From a delta proteobacterium NaphS2 (GTDB taxonomy: Bacteria; Desulfobacterota; DSM-4660; Desulfatiglandales; Desulfatiglandaceae): a stretch of 39,052 nucleotides of DNA. Below are positions 14,048-23,661 of the stretch, one piece after another. Location: NCBI GenBank assembly GCA_000179315.1, contig ADZZ01000207.1, positions 1 through 39,052 of the forward strand, read 5' to 3'. The position numbers and the translations under genes were made by a program. Within the stretch, counting starts at the first letter, position 1, and every line of letters begins with the position of its first letter. The notes beneath the pieces were generated by a model. That model did no database searches. It saw nothing but the letters and a program-made list of their open reading frames with translations, and was not told where the DNA came from.

Positions 14048-14818
14048 ATGCTTTTCTGTATTGACATCGGTAACACGAACATTGTTCTGGGCGTAACCCG
14101 GGGAAATAAAATCCTTCATCACTGGCGAATTCGCACCGAAAAGGAGATCACCGCGGATGAACTGGGAATTTTGGTTGGGAATTTTTTCCAGTGGGAAGGG
14201 CTCGGCTTTCGGGATATCAAAAATACCATCGTAAGCTGTGTGGTTCCTCCATTGCTGAACACGGTTGAGGATTTTTCTCGCAGGTACTTCCATGTGGAAC
14301 CGGTTGTTGTCGGACCGGGGCTCAAAACCGGTATGCCCATTAAATACGATAACCCTAAAGAAGTGGGCGCCGACAGGATCGTCAACGCTGTCGGTGCCTA
14401 CGAGAAGTACAAAACGGCCTTGATTGCGGTGGATTTCGGAACCGCCACCACCTTTGACTATATATCCGGGAACGGGGACTATATGGGGGGCGCCATTGCG
14501 CCGGGGGTCATCATCAGCTGCGAGGCGCTCTTTCAGGAGGCGTCGAAGTTGCCCCGAGTGGAAATTTTCTCGAAACCTGCTTCCGTCATTGCCAAAAATA
14601 CCGTCAGCAGCATGAATGCCGGTATTATCTATGGCTACGCGGGTTTGGTGGACGGGATTGTGAACCGCATGAAACAGGAGTCGCGGGAAAATCCCAAAGT
14701 TATTGCCACGGGAGGTCTGGCGCCCCTGATATCAGAAGTGTCCGAAACCATCGAAGGGGTTGAAGAATTCCTCACCCTGCGTGGCCTGATCATTCTTTTT
14801 GACAGAAACGTCCGGTAA
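14048..14818 (+). CDS. coaX: Type III pantothenate kinase
   Basis: CoaX phosphorylates pantothenate, the first step of coenzyme A synthesis. The 256-residue protein begins [16 protein letters not shown], the phosphate-1 motif expected at the N-terminus of this ASKHA-fold kinase. It continues with [16 protein letters not shown], the second Asp motif [12 protein letters not shown] and [12 protein letters not shown] start at ATG 14048 because family members begin at this motif; an upstream GTG (14015) would overlap folP and add eleven unrelated residues. It lies 7 bp after folP. Confidence 0.95.
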   Translation: MLFCIDIGNTNIVLGVTRGNKILHHWRIRTEKEITADELGILVGNFFQWEGLGFRDIKNTIVSCVVPPLLNTVEDFSRRYFHVEPVVVGPGLKTGMPIKYDNPKEVGADRIVNAVGAYEKYKTALIAVDFGTATTFDYISGNGDYMGGAIAPGVIISCEALFQEASKLPRVEIFSKPASVIAKNTVSSMNAGIIYGYAGLVDGIVNRMKQESRENPKVIATGGLAPLISEVSETIEGVEEFLTLRGLIILFDRNVR

Positions 14819-14847
14819 ATCCTGCCATGTGGTAAGGCCTTAATACC

Positions 14848-15744
14848 ATGATCAAACCGTCAAAACTTAAACCGGGCGATACTGTGGGCGTTGTATCTCC
14901 GGCAGGACCGGTCAGCAGGTCCGATCTGGAAGCGGGCCTTCGTTTTCTTGAAAATAAAGGGTTTAAAGTTCATGTGGCCCCCCACGTGTACGATCGGCGG
15001 GAATACATGGCGGGCAATGACGGGGATCGTCTTTCGGATTTTGAGGGCATGTTTCGGAATCCCGAAATCAAAGCCGTCTTCTGCTCCCGTGGTGGATATG
15101 GCAGCCTGAGGTTGCTCGACCGAATGGACTACGAGCTGATCGGAAACAACCCCAAGATCATTGTGGGATACAGTGATATTACGGCGCTTCTTGCGGCCAT
15201 CTTCAAACAAACCGGTTTGATAACATTCCATGGCCCCATGGTGAAGGGCTTTCCGGAACTTCCCGACAAGAGATGGCAAGACCTGGTCCGGATGATCTCT
15301 TCCGAGAAACCGATCTCATTTACTCCCATGGCGGGTTATTCGCTTAACGGCGGAAAGGCGACCGGACCCATTATAGGGGGAAATCTGTCTCTCTTAAGCC
15401 AGCTGTTGGGAACCCCTTATATGCCGGACCTGGGAGGAAGCATCCTCTTTATTGAAGACAGGGGTGAGGCCCCTTACCGGCTCGATCGGATGTTCACCCA
15501 TTTGGCGCTTTCGGGGCATTTGAAAGGGATAAAAGGTCTGATTGCGGGCCGGTTTACCGGTTGTGGCGATCCCGCTTCCGTCCAAAAACTGATAGAGGAA
15601 CATTTTAAACCCATGAAAATTCCCATTGCCGCGGGGTTTCCGTTGGGACACGATCCGGACAACATCACCTTTCCGCTGGGAATACCGGCAACACTGGATA
15701 CGAATGTCATGAAACTCTCTCTGCTGGAACCAACCGTTACTTAA
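14848..15744 (+). CDS. ldcA: LD-carboxypeptidase (peptidase S66 family)
   Basis: This family removes the terminal D-Ala from tetrapeptides during peptidoglycan recycling in the cytoplasm. The 298-residue protein shows GDTVGVVSPAGPV near the start, FCSRGGYGSLRLL, the nucleophile motif GYSDIT (Ser109), the catalytic Glu in FIEDRGEAPYRLDRM (about E203) and the catalytic His in FPLGHDPDN (about H268), the Ser-Glu-His triad of the family. No signal peptide is present. It is 29 bp after coaX and 3 bp before mfd. Some S66 members act on other amide substrates (MccF-like), so the substrate is an assumption. Confidence 0.9.
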   Translation: MIKPSKLKPGDTVGVVSPAGPVSRSDLEAGLRFLENKGFKVHVAPHVYDRREYMAGNDGDRLSDFEGMFRNPEIKAVFCSRGGYGSLRLLDRMDYELIGNNPKIIVGYSDITALLAAIFKQTGLITFHGPMVKGFPELPDKRWQDLVRMISSEKPISFTPMAGYSLNGGKATGPIIGGNLSLLSQLLGTPYMPDLGGSILFIEDRGEAPYRLDRMFTHLALSGHLKGIKGLIAGRFTGCGDPASVQKLIEEHFKPMKIPIAAGFPLGHDPDNITFPLGIPATLDTNVMKLSLLEPTVT

Positions 15745-15747
15745 ACC

Positions 15748-18700
15748 ATGCCGGATTTATCCTCGAACCCTTTTGTTTCAAAGAAAGGTCAATTGAATTC
15801 ATCCCCTGTTTCAGGTGATCGGGAAAATCCACTGTCCCGTCTCAACCGTTGGGTTGACGAAGGGTATCGGGCCATAAAGGTCGCGGGTCTTTCGGGAGCT
15901 GCCCGTGCCTACGGTTTCGCCCGGTTTCTGGACCGCCTGAAAACCCCATGCCTTGTCATTCTGGCGGACAAAAAAAGAGCTGAACGATTCCACCGCGAAA
16001 TTCGGTTTTTTATGGGCCTCCAAAACGAAGATTCCGGCGCTGTTGCACGTCTGCACCGTTTCCCGTCCTATGACATGTCGCCGTTGACAGGTCTCAGTCC
16101 TCACACGCAATTGGTTACGGAACGCATCAATGCCCTTTACGCATTGATGACGGAACCGGATCCCGTGATCATCACTTCGCCGGAGGCCCTTTGCTATCGG
16201 GTCATGCCCAAAAGCGCCCTGTCCGATGCGCTGGAATACCTGGAGGAAGGTGAAGCGATGGATCGGGACGATCTCATCAAAACACTTGAAATCAATGGCT
16301 ATCAAAACACTTCCATGGTGGAGGAAAGAGGCGATTATTCCGTTCGGGGAGGGGTGATTGATGTCTTTTCTCCGCTTTATCCGTTACCGGTGCGCCTTGA
16401 GTTCTGGGGAGACCGGCTGGAGTCGATCAGGCAGTTTGATCCCGTCAGCCAACGATCCGAAAAAAACCTGTCCGAGTTGATTCTGCTGCCCGCCTGCGAA
16501 ATCATCAAGGGCCCGGAAAACATCACGCGGGCCAGGTCCATGGGACGGGTCCCCGGCCATCATGGTGCCGATAGCGCTTTTCCCGGTCAGGAAGCGTGGC
16601 TGAATCATTTCTATGACAGCCCTGATACATTGTTCGGGTTTCTCCCTGAAAAAAGTGTGTTGGCCCTGATGGAACCGGGTTTTATAGAACCGAATAGGCG
16701 AAAAACCGAAAAAAAGTTTCACCAGGACATCGAAAAGTATCGGGAGGAATCCGCGGCACGAGGGGAGCCTTTTCCCGATATCGATGGACTGTTTGTGCCG
16801 TTTACGGAAATCGCATCGCTTGCGGCGAACCATCAGAAGATCGAGTTTTTTGAATTGAATCTGGGTCCTGACGAACGCGCCGAAAAGGCGTTGGTTTTTG
16901 AAGGACGTTTTGAAATTGAAGATGATCTGGAAATCCGGCTTGCCACCAAGGGAAGGGTTTCCATGGCGCCTTTTGCGAACAAGGTAAGCAGGTGGTTAGC
17001 GCTGGGCGCGCAGGTGGTGATGACCTGCAGTACCCGTCAACAGGCCAACCGTTTGGGGGAAATTTTAGGGACCTACGATGTCAAGGTCGAACGGGTGGTG
17101 CAGGGATGGCGGGAAGTGGGGATGGGGCGCGGCCTCACCATTTGCCTGGACCGCCTGTCGAGGGGCTTTGTCTGGCCGGAATTGGGGCTCTATGTGGTGA
17201 GTGAGGACGAAATTTTCGGCACGCGCAGGGCCTTGAAGCGTTCCAGGAAAAAGAGCCGCCACGGGCTTTCCTGGTCGGCGTTCAGCCAGTTGAAAGCCGG
17301 AGATTTGGTGGTTCACGAGGAGCATGGCATTGGCCGCTATAAGGGTCTTTCCACCATGGAAATCGCCCAGCGTATTCAGGATTTTGTTATTATCGAGTAT
17401 GCCGCCAAATCAAAACTGTATCTGCCGGCCGACCGCGTCAGCGTTCTGCAAAAATATGCAGGCGCCGATGAAAAAGGCCCGAAACTGGACCAGCTGGGAG
17501 GGCAGTCGTGGGGATTAACCAAACAGAAAGCCAAGAATTCCGTCAAAAAAATCGCCAGACAGCTTGTGGAACTCTATGCGCTCAGAAACTATCGAAAAGG
17601 ATTCAGATTTTCACCGCCTGACCACTATTTTCGTGAATTTGAAGCGGCCTTTGAATATGAGGAAACCGATGACCAGAGCAAGGCCATTGATGATGTGTTG
17701 GAAGATCTTTCTTCAGACAAAAGCATGGACCGGCTCATTTGCGGAGACGTGGGGTTCGGCAAAACGGAAATTGCCATCCGGGCGGCCTTTAAAGCGGTAA
17801 CCGACGGAAAACAGGTGGCTTTCCTGGTGCCTACCACGGTTTTGGCCGAGCAGCATTACGAAACCTTTAGAAAGCGGATGACGCCTCATTCCGTGACGGT
17901 TGGGATTCTCAGCCGATTTAAAACCAAAGCGGAACAGGGAAAAATCATTGCGGAAGTTCGATCGGGAAAAATCAATATTCTCATCGGTACACACCGGATT
18001 CTTCAAAAGGACGTGTCATTTGCGGATTTAGGCCTAGTTATTATTGATGAGGAGCAGCGTTTCGGCGTCAAGCAGAAAGAAGCTCTCAAGAAGTATCGGG
18101 CACTGGTGGATGTCCTGGCCATTACGGCTACCCCGGTCCCCAGAACCCTTCAAATGTCCATGATGGGTGTCAGAGATTTAAGTGTCATCGAAACGCCCCC
18201 CAGAGACAGGCTGGCCATTGAAACTTACCTTTCGCCCTATGATGAAGCGACCATTAAAAGGGCTATTCAAAATGAACTGGAAAGAGGTGGCCAAACCTTT
18301 TTTGTGCACAATAGGGTCAAAAGCATCGTTCATACGGCCGACGCGTTGAGGAAACTGGTTCCGGAAGCCAGGTTTGAAGTGGCCCACGGACAGATGAAGC
18401 CGAAGGAACTGGAAAACACCATGATGCGGTTTCTCAAAAGAGAGATCGACGTCTTGGTATGCACCACCATTATTGAATCCGGACTGGATATTCCGTCGGC
18501 CAATACCATCATTATCAACGAAGCGGATCGTCTGGGCCTGGCGCAGATTTATCAGTTGCGGGGCCGCGTGGGGCGTGCCAGCGAAAAAGCTTACGCTTAT
18601 CTCCTGGTCACCAGGGATGCCATGCTCACCAGGGATGCGGAAAAGCGTTTGAAAGCGCTCATGGACTTTTCAAATCTGGGTGCGGGCCTGCACCTTGCCA

Positions 18701-19290
18701 TGCATGACTTGAAAATCAGGGGGGGCGGCAATATCCTGGGTTTTTCCCAATCGGGTCACATTTCCGCGGTGGGATATGAACTCTACCTGAAACTCATTGA
18801 ACGAACCGTCACGGAGTTGAAGGGAGAGCAATGGCAGGATGAGATAAATCCTGAAATTAATATCGATATTCCCGCTTTTCTGCCCGGTGACTATATTATG
18901 GATACGGACATGCGGTTGAATCTGTACCGTCGTCTTTCAGCCCTGATAGAGACCTCCGAACTGGATGAAATAAACCGGGAAATTCGAGACCGATTCGGAA
19001 CCCCGCCCCCCGAGGTGAAAAACCTGCTATCGCTGATGTCGATTCGCCTGCGCCTGAAGCAGCTTCGCATTGCAAAACTGGATATGGGACAGGGGAAACT
19101 GACACTTACTTTCATGGAAGACCGGGTCCGGAACAGGGAGCATCTGCTCGAACTCATACAAGAGCGTCCCAAACGGTTTCGATGCTCCCCCGACGGCAAG
19201 CTCAATATCCAAACAGCACCGTTCACCTTTCCGGAAGACCTCCGGAAAGTTGAAAAAATTCTCGATCAGCTAAATCCTTCTGTTTCGTGA
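15748..19290 (+). CDS. mfd: Transcription-repair coupling factor
   Basis: Mfd displaces RNA polymerase stalled at DNA lesions and recruits UvrA. The 1180-residue protein has the full domain set: a UvrB-like N-terminal region (DYSVRGGVIDVFSP near 198), the CarD-like RNA polymerase interaction domain starting LKAGDLVVHEEHGIGRYKG (about 516), and RecG-type helicase domains with Walker A GDVGFGKTE (G666-) and DEEQ (767-770). These are followed by ATPVPRTLQM, ESGLDIPSANTIIINEAD, QLRGRVGR and the C-terminal TRCF domain. The ATG start directly after the ldcA stop makes co-transcription likely. Length is typical. Confidence 0.97.
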   Translation: MPDLSSNPFVSKKGQLNSSPVSGDRENPLSRLNRWVDEGYRAIKVAGLSGAARAYGFARFLDRLKTPCLVILADKKRAERFHREIRFFMGLQNEDSGAVARLHRFPSYDMSPLTGLSPHTQLVTERINALYALMTEPDPVIITSPEALCYRVMPKSALSDALEYLEEGEAMDRDDLIKTLEINGYQNTSMVEERGDYSVRGGVIDVFSPLYPLPVRLEFWGDRLESIRQFDPVSQRSEKNLSELILLPACEIIKGPENITRARSMGRVPGHHGADSAFPGQEAWLNHFYDSPDTLFGFLPEKSVLALMEPGFIEPNRRKTEKKFHQDIEKYREESAARGEPFPDIDGLFVPFTEIASLAANHQKIEFFELNLGPDERAEKALVFEGRFEIEDDLEIRLATKGRVSMAPFANKVSRWLALGAQVVMTCSTRQQANRLGEILGTYDVKVERVVQGWREVGMGRGLTICLDRLSRGFVWPELGLYVVSEDEIFGTRRALKRSRKKSRHGLSWSAFSQLKAGDLVVHEEHGIGRYKGLSTMEIAQRIQDFVIIEYAAKSKLYLPADRVSVLQKYAGADEKGPKLDQLGGQSWGLTKQKAKNSVKKIARQLVELYALRNYRKGFRFSPPDHYFREFEAAFEYEETDDQSKAIDDVLEDLSSDKSMDRLICGDVGFGKTEIAIRAAFKAVTDGKQVAFLVPTTVLAEQHYETFRKRMTPHSVTVGILSRFKTKAEQGKIIAEVRSGKINILIGTHRILQKDVSFADLGLVIIDEEQRFGVKQKEALKKYRALVDVLAITATPVPRTLQMSMMGVRDLSVIETPPRDRLAIETYLSPYDEATIKRAIQNELERGGQTFFVHNRVKSIVHTADALRKLVPEARFEVAHGQMKPKELENTMMRFLKREIDVLVCTTIIESGLDIPSANTIIINEADRLGLAQIYQLRGRVGRASEKAYAYLLVTRDAMLTRDAEKRLKALMDFSNLGAGLHLAMHDLKIRGGGNILGFSQSGHISAVGYELYLKLIERTVTELKGEQWQDEINPEINIDIPAFLPGDYIMDTDMRLNLYRRLSALIETSELDEINREIRDRFGTPPPEVKNLLSLMSIRLRLKQLRIAKLDMGQGKLTLTFMEDRVRNREHLLELIQERPKRFRCSPDGKLNIQTAPFTFPEDLRKVEKILDQLNPSVS

Positions 19291-19413
19291 CCTCCGGTCT
19301 TCAAGCGCCAAATGAAAAATATGCTTGCTTTTTCCCACGTGCTTGCTACTTTATAAAATTTGAAGATTTTTTCTTGGTGCTTTCTTCTCCTGGCATCATT
19401 TGTGTTGGGACAA
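19291..19413. other. Gap between mfd and the PpiC-type lipoprotein gene
   Basis: This 123-bp AT-rich stretch holds TATAAA (19352-19357) and TTGCTT (19325-19330), but they are 21 bp apart, too far for a normal sigma-70 promoter. TGCTTGCT occurs twice nearby. No hairpin with T-run is visible after mfd. The frame upstream of the ATG at 19414 stays open from TTG 19360 but adds a second hydrophobic segment that spoils the lipoprotein signal. Confidence 0.35.
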
Positions 19414-20391
19414 ATGAGCAATCGTTTTATTTTTAAAAGGAAATCAAATATTTTTTATACGCTCTTTCTGCTTGTTACGGCGTTCGGCGGCCTTTTTTTC
19501 GTTGAGGGCTGCGACCGTATTGGAAAGGACCCCGGGCCGGTGGTTCTGGTGGTCGGAGATCAACAGCTTACAGCGGATGTTCTCAAGCAGAATCTACTCC
19601 TTGCATCAGAGGATTTGCCGATTCCCGCAAAAGAGACGGAAAATATCAAGACGGCCTTGCTTGATAATATCATTGATCGATATCTAATATTGGAATATGC
19701 AAAGCAACACGGCATTGTTGTCTCCGAAAAGGAGTTTCAAGCGCGTTTGATCGACATCAAAAAAGGATATTCGGAGAGCCTTTTTGAAGAGATGCTCCTT
19801 CGAAAATGGGGCGACCCTGATGTCTGGATGAAACGGTTTAAAGAGCAGATTGTCATTGAAAAGGTTATCAATGCGGTCACCGTTCACATGGAACCACCTG
19901 ATTACAAAGAGATGAAGGCACGTTTTGAATCGAACCCAAACCATTATAAGGCGCCTGAAGAGATTAGATTCAGACAGATTTTCTGTCGAACCAAGAAAAA
20001 AGCCAACGAGCTATATGGGAAAATTCGATCAGGCGAAAGTCTGGCATCCCTGGCCCGGAAGTATTCGGAAGGCCCGGAAGCGGTAGATGGTGGCGAGGTG
20101 GGCTGGGTTGCCAAAGGGATCCTGGATGAATCCCTTGACAAAATGCTCTTTCAGATGGCGCCGGGCGATATCAGCCCCGTAACGAAAGGCGCTTCGGGAT
20201 ATCATATTTTTGAAGTCATGGACCGACGTCCCGGCGGATTCCGGGCGTTTTCCGAGATCATCGACGGGATAGAAGAAGATCTTTGTCAAACAAGGCGGAT
20301 GTCCTTTATTAAAGAGTGGCTCCAAAGCCTCCGGTCGGATATCAGGGTCAAAATCAATCAAAAAGCAATCGATAGTATGGAGTTTTCCTGA
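19414..20391 (+). CDS. PpiC-type peptidylprolyl isomerase lipoprotein
   Basis: About 325 residues. From ATG 19414 the N-terminus is MSNRFIFKRK, then a hydrophobic stretch ending FFVEGC, a lipobox with Cys33, so it should be a periplasm-facing lipoprotein. A SurA-type N-terminal chaperone region follows (LLDNIIDRYLILEYAKQHGI...), then one parvulin domain (about 180-275) with EIRFRQIFC, YSEGPEAVDGGEVGWV and GASGYHIFEVMDR. It would catalyse proline isomerisation and chaperone outer-membrane or secreted proteins. It touches the next, SurA-like gene (TGA-ATG with no gap), making a foldase pair behind mfd. Confidence 0.85.
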   Translation: MSNRFIFKRKSNIFYTLFLLVTAFGGLFFVEGCDRIGKDPGPVVLVVGDQQLTADVLKQNLLLASEDLPIPAKETENIKTALLDNIIDRYLILEYAKQHGIVVSEKEFQARLIDIKKGYSESLFEEMLLRKWGDPDVWMKRFKEQIVIEKVINAVTVHMEPPDYKEMKARFESNPNHYKAPEEIRFRQIFCRTKKKANELYGKIRSGESLASLARKYSEGPEAVDGGEVGWVAKGILDESLDKMLFQMAPGDISPVTKGASGYHIFEVMDRRPGGFRAFSEIIDGIEEDLCQTRRMSFIKEWLQSLRSDIRVKINQKAIDSMEFS

Positions 20392-21366
20392 ATGAGAAAG
20401 TCGACCATTTTTGTTTTAATGTTCCTTTTTGTGGGGGCAAATGCTTTCCTTCAGGGGAAGGCGAACGGCGAAATTTATAATCGTGTGGTGGCTATTGTCA
20501 ATGCGGATGTGGTGACACTATATGAACTCAATACACGCCTGACGCAAATGACGGGCATGGCCCCTGACGCACTCAAACGAAAATCCGAGTCCCAGTACCT
20601 GGAGATGCGAAGAAAAGTCCTTGAGATGTTGATCGAAGAAAAAATTGCCATTGAGAAAATAAAGGAAATGAAGATCAATGTGCCACAATCCGAAGTGGAT
20701 GCGGCCATTGAAACGCTCAAAAGGGAAAACGATATGACCCAGGAGGATCTGGTGGCCGGGCTTAAGGCGCAGGGTCTGAGTTTGGATGAATATCGAAAGA
20801 GACTCAAAACAGAGCTCGAAAGAAGGCGGCTGATCAACTATGAGGTCAGAAGCAAAATTATTATCACTGATGAAGAAGTGCAGGCATATTATGATACGCA
20901 TAAAGACAACTACAGCACCAAAGGAAAAGTACACCTCGCCATGATTTTCCTGAAACAGGAAGACCCGGGAAACCGGGAAGAGGCCCGTGCTCTTAGAAGG
21001 AAGGCCGATCAAATCATTGGGAAAATCAAAGCCGGTGAAAATTTCGGAACATTGGCCGCTCAGTTTTCCAACGGTCCGGGTGCAAAGGACGGGGGTGATC
21101 TCGGTGTTTTTAACATATCGGAACTCAACTCTGAAATGGCCGCATCCATCAAAGACCTTTCTTCAGGAGAAATCGGCACGCCAATTGTCAGACCCAACGG
21201 AATTCAGATTATCAAGGTTGTGGAAAAAGATGAGGGCGGAGAAAAATCATTTGAAAAGGTCAAAAATGCTATTCGCTCAACCCTTTACCGAGAAAAAATG
21301 AATCAGGCCTATGATGCCTGGATTAAGGATTTAAGGGAAAAATCGTACACCAAAATCATCTTTTAA
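20392..21366 (+). CDS. surA: SurA-like periplasmic peptidylprolyl isomerase
   Basis: This 324-residue protein has an N-terminal signal peptide (MRKSTIFVLMFLFVGANAFLQ, likely cleaved near 25-30), then NRVVAIVNADVVTLYEL, the conserved opening of SurA chaperone domains. A helical SurA_N domain follows (to about 165), then one parvulin domain (about 180-270) with KVHLAMIFLKQ, FSNGPGAKDGGDLGVF and RPNGIQIIKVVEK. E. coli SurA has two parvulin domains; this has one, common outside gammaproteobacteria. It should help fold outer-membrane proteins in the periplasm. The start codon directly follows the stop of the PpiC lipoprotein gene. Confidence 0.88.
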   Translation: MRKSTIFVLMFLFVGANAFLQGKANGEIYNRVVAIVNADVVTLYELNTRLTQMTGMAPDALKRKSESQYLEMRRKVLEMLIEEKIAIEKIKEMKINVPQSEVDAAIETLKRENDMTQEDLVAGLKAQGLSLDEYRKRLKTELERRRLINYEVRSKIIITDEEVQAYYDTHKDNYSTKGKVHLAMIFLKQEDPGNREEARALRRKADQIIGKIKAGENFGTLAAQFSNGPGAKDGGDLGVFNISELNSEMAASIKDLSSGEIGTPIVRPNGIQIIKVVEKDEGGEKSFEKVKNAIRSTLYREKMNQAYDAWIKDLREKSYTKIIF

Positions 21367-21388
21367 ACATTTTGCGTCTCCTCATAAT

Positions 21389-22378
21389 ATGGGTCAAGAT
21401 CATCAAAAGCCATTGAATGCCGAAACCGATGATTGGATTTTTTCTTCCGGTATTTCTTTGGGTGCACTGCTCAGAAAAGAAAGAGAGAAGAAAGGATTCA
21501 ACTACGCTCAGATTTCGCAACAGACCCGGATGAGACCTCACTTTGTGGCGGCCATTGAAAATGAAGATTGGGATCTGCTTCCAGCGCCCACCCTCGTGAA
21601 AGGTTTTATAAAATCGTATGCGCGTGTTCTGTCCCTTGACGAGGAGCGCCTTCTGGACCTTTATAGAGAGGAAACGGGGACGAATGATTTTTCGCAGAAA
21701 TTTGTGCTGCCGTCCATCGCCCAGCGGAAAAAATGGCCATTTGTAATAGTCGGCCTGCTGCTCCTTCTGGCGGCAGCGTCCGCCTATTATTATGCATGGC
21801 TGTTTTTACCGGGTATGCATGGAGCCGCCGACAACGGCAGCGTGAAAACGCAGCCTTTACCGGACCACGAAAAACCCCTTGCGCCGGAGGGACAACGGAA
21901 GAGGGAAGCAGTTGAAGCAGTTACGGTTATAGAAGAAAATATGCTTCCAACAGCGAATTTGCAGGGGAACCTGCGTGCGCCGGCGGAGAATCCGGAAGCC
22001 CGGGAAAAACCAAAAAACCTGGAAGGTGAGTTGCCGAAATCGGCCGTGTCCCGGAGCCTTCCGGAAGAAAAGCCCGGATTGGAGGTCCCGTCTGCCGCTG
22101 TAGAGACTGAAAGTTTAAAGTTGCATCTGAAAGGCTTTGTAACCGAAAGGACCTGGCTCAGGATATCGATTGACGGTATGAAACCGAAAGAGTATGTATT
22201 TGGTCCTTCGGATAGGCCCGAATGGAAGGCAGAGAAGGGTTTTGAACTGTTGATCGGCAATGCCGGCGGTATTGCCCTTGAGTTCAATGGTAAAAAGATG
22301 GATAATCTTGGAAAACAGGGACAGGTGATTCGAATCAAGCTTCCGGAGAATGAAGAGAGGAGTTCAGAAGAAAACTGA
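21389..22378 (+). CDS. rodZ: RodZ-like helix-turn-helix membrane protein
   Basis: This 329-residue protein has an N-terminal xenobiotic-type helix-turn-helix (about 23-90: LGALLRKEREKKGF, ISQQTRMRPHFVAAIENEDW, LPAPTLVKGFIKSYARVL), a single transmembrane helix (about 115-137) and a low-complexity Pro/Glu-rich linker. It ends in a C-terminal DUF4115 domain (about 245-320: LHLKGFVTERTWLRISIDG, FGPSDRPEWKAEKGFELLIGNA). This is the RodZ layout; RodZ links MreB to the cell-wall elongation machine. Its gene is 22 bp after surA and 2 bp before tyrS. No mreB is in the window. Confidence 0.88.
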   Translation: MGQDHQKPLNAETDDWIFSSGISLGALLRKEREKKGFNYAQISQQTRMRPHFVAAIENEDWDLLPAPTLVKGFIKSYARVLSLDEERLLDLYREETGTNDFSQKFVLPSIAQRKKWPFVIVGLLLLLAAASAYYYAWLFLPGMHGAADNGSVKTQPLPDHEKPLAPEGQRKREAVEAVTVIEENMLPTANLQGNLRAPAENPEAREKPKNLEGELPKSAVSRSLPEEKPGLEVPSAAVETESLKLHLKGFVTERTWLRISIDGMKPKEYVFGPSDRPEWKAEKGFELLIGNAGGIALEFNGKKMDNLGKQGQVIRIKLPENEERSSEEN

Positions 22379-22380
22379 AA

Positions 22381-23622
22381 ATGGAAAATATTTTAGAGGT
22401 TTTTGAAGCCAGAGGATTTTTTGAACAGTCCACGGACGAAGTGTCGCTTTCACAGATGCTCACGCAACCCACGACCTGCTATATTGGTTTTGACCCGACT
22501 GCAAAGAGCCTTCATGTGGGAAGCCTGCTTCCTATCATGAGTCTGGTGCACATGCAAAATGCCGGTCATCGGCCGGTTGTACTGGTGGGAGGCGGTACGG
22601 CCTTGGTGGGAGATCCCAGCGGAAAGACGGAAATGCGCCGGATCATGAGCCGCGAAGAGATTAATGAAAACGCGATGGGCCTTAAAAGGCAGCTTTCCAA
22701 TTTTATTGATTTCAACAATGATCGTGCCGTCATGGTGAACAATGCCGATTGGCTGGCGGAGCTCAACTACGTCGATTTTTTAAGGGATATCGGCCGGCAT
22801 TTCAGTGTAAACCGGATGCTTGCCGCAGAAAGCTACAAAATGAGGATGGAGACCGGTCTCAGTTTTATTGAATTCAACTACATGCTGCTGCAAGCCTACG
22901 ATTTCTGGCATCTTTTTAAATATTATGATTGTCGCCTTCAGATGGGTGGCAATGATCAATGGGGTAATATCCTGGCCGGTGCGGATTTGATCAGGCGGCT
23001 GGAGGGTGAGGTTGTCCATGGGCTCACTTTTCCGCTTTTGACGACCGCTTCGGGCATTAAAATGGGCAAAACCCACAAGGGGGCTGTCTGGCTTGATGCT
23101 GAAATGACGTCTCCATACGACTATTACCAGTATTGGGTTAATCAGGATGATGGCGATATCGGACGGTTTCTGGCCCTTTTTACTCTTCTGGACATGGATG
23201 AAATAAATCGGCTCAATAAACTGAAAGGTTCCGAGATTCGGGATGCGAAGAAAATACTGGCATATGAAGCGACCCGTTTGTGCCATGGCAAAGAAAATGC
23301 GGATCAGGCCCGGGCGGCGGCCGAAGGGCTTTTCGGCGGGAGCAAGGGAGGGTCGGACAAATCCGCTCCCAGTTATGAAATTGGTCGGGAAACCCTTGAA
23401 GACGGTATTCCGGCCTATATTTTGTTTGAAAATGCCGGGTTATGCAAAACAAGGGGTGAGGCCCGCAGATTGATCTCCCAGGGGGGCGGCTATTTGAACG
23501 ACCGGAAAATTTCGGTTTTTGACCAGGCGGTCGGTATCGATGATTTGTTGGAGGGGGGATTGCTTCTTCGGGCAGGGAAAAAACGCTACATGAAAATAGT
23601 TCCCGTATCTCAGCCGGAATAA
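22381..23622 (+). CDS. tyrS: Tyrosyl-tRNA synthetase
   Basis: The enzyme charges tRNA-Tyr in the cytoplasm. The 413-residue class I synthetase shows CYIGFDPTAKSLHVGSL (the HIGH motif as HVGS, 45-48), the tyrosine-binding segment with QAYDF and QMGGNDQWGN, and the KMSKS loop as KMGKT (227-231). A C-terminal S4 RNA-binding domain starts around residue 345 (GLCKTRGEARRLISQGG). HVGS and KMGKT are accepted variants in TyrRS. The start is 2 nt after the rodZ stop, with GAGGAG about 15 nt upstream. Confidence 0.97.
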   Translation: MENILEVFEARGFFEQSTDEVSLSQMLTQPTTCYIGFDPTAKSLHVGSLLPIMSLVHMQNAGHRPVVLVGGGTALVGDPSGKTEMRRIMSREEINENAMGLKRQLSNFIDFNNDRAVMVNNADWLAELNYVDFLRDIGRHFSVNRMLAAESYKMRMETGLSFIEFNYMLLQAYDFWHLFKYYDCRLQMGGNDQWGNILAGADLIRRLEGEVVHGLTFPLLTTASGIKMGKTHKGAVWLDAEMTSPYDYYQYWVNQDDGDIGRFLALFTLLDMDEINRLNKLKGSEIRDAKKILAYEATRLCHGKENADQARAAAEGLFGGSKGGSDKSAPSYEIGRETLEDGIPAYILFENAGLCKTRGEARRLISQGGGYLNDRKISVFDQAVGIDDLLEGGLLLRAGKKRYMKIVPVSQPE

Positions 23623-23661
23623 GCATCTTCATACCGCTTAAACCATCTGGAAGGTCTTTGT

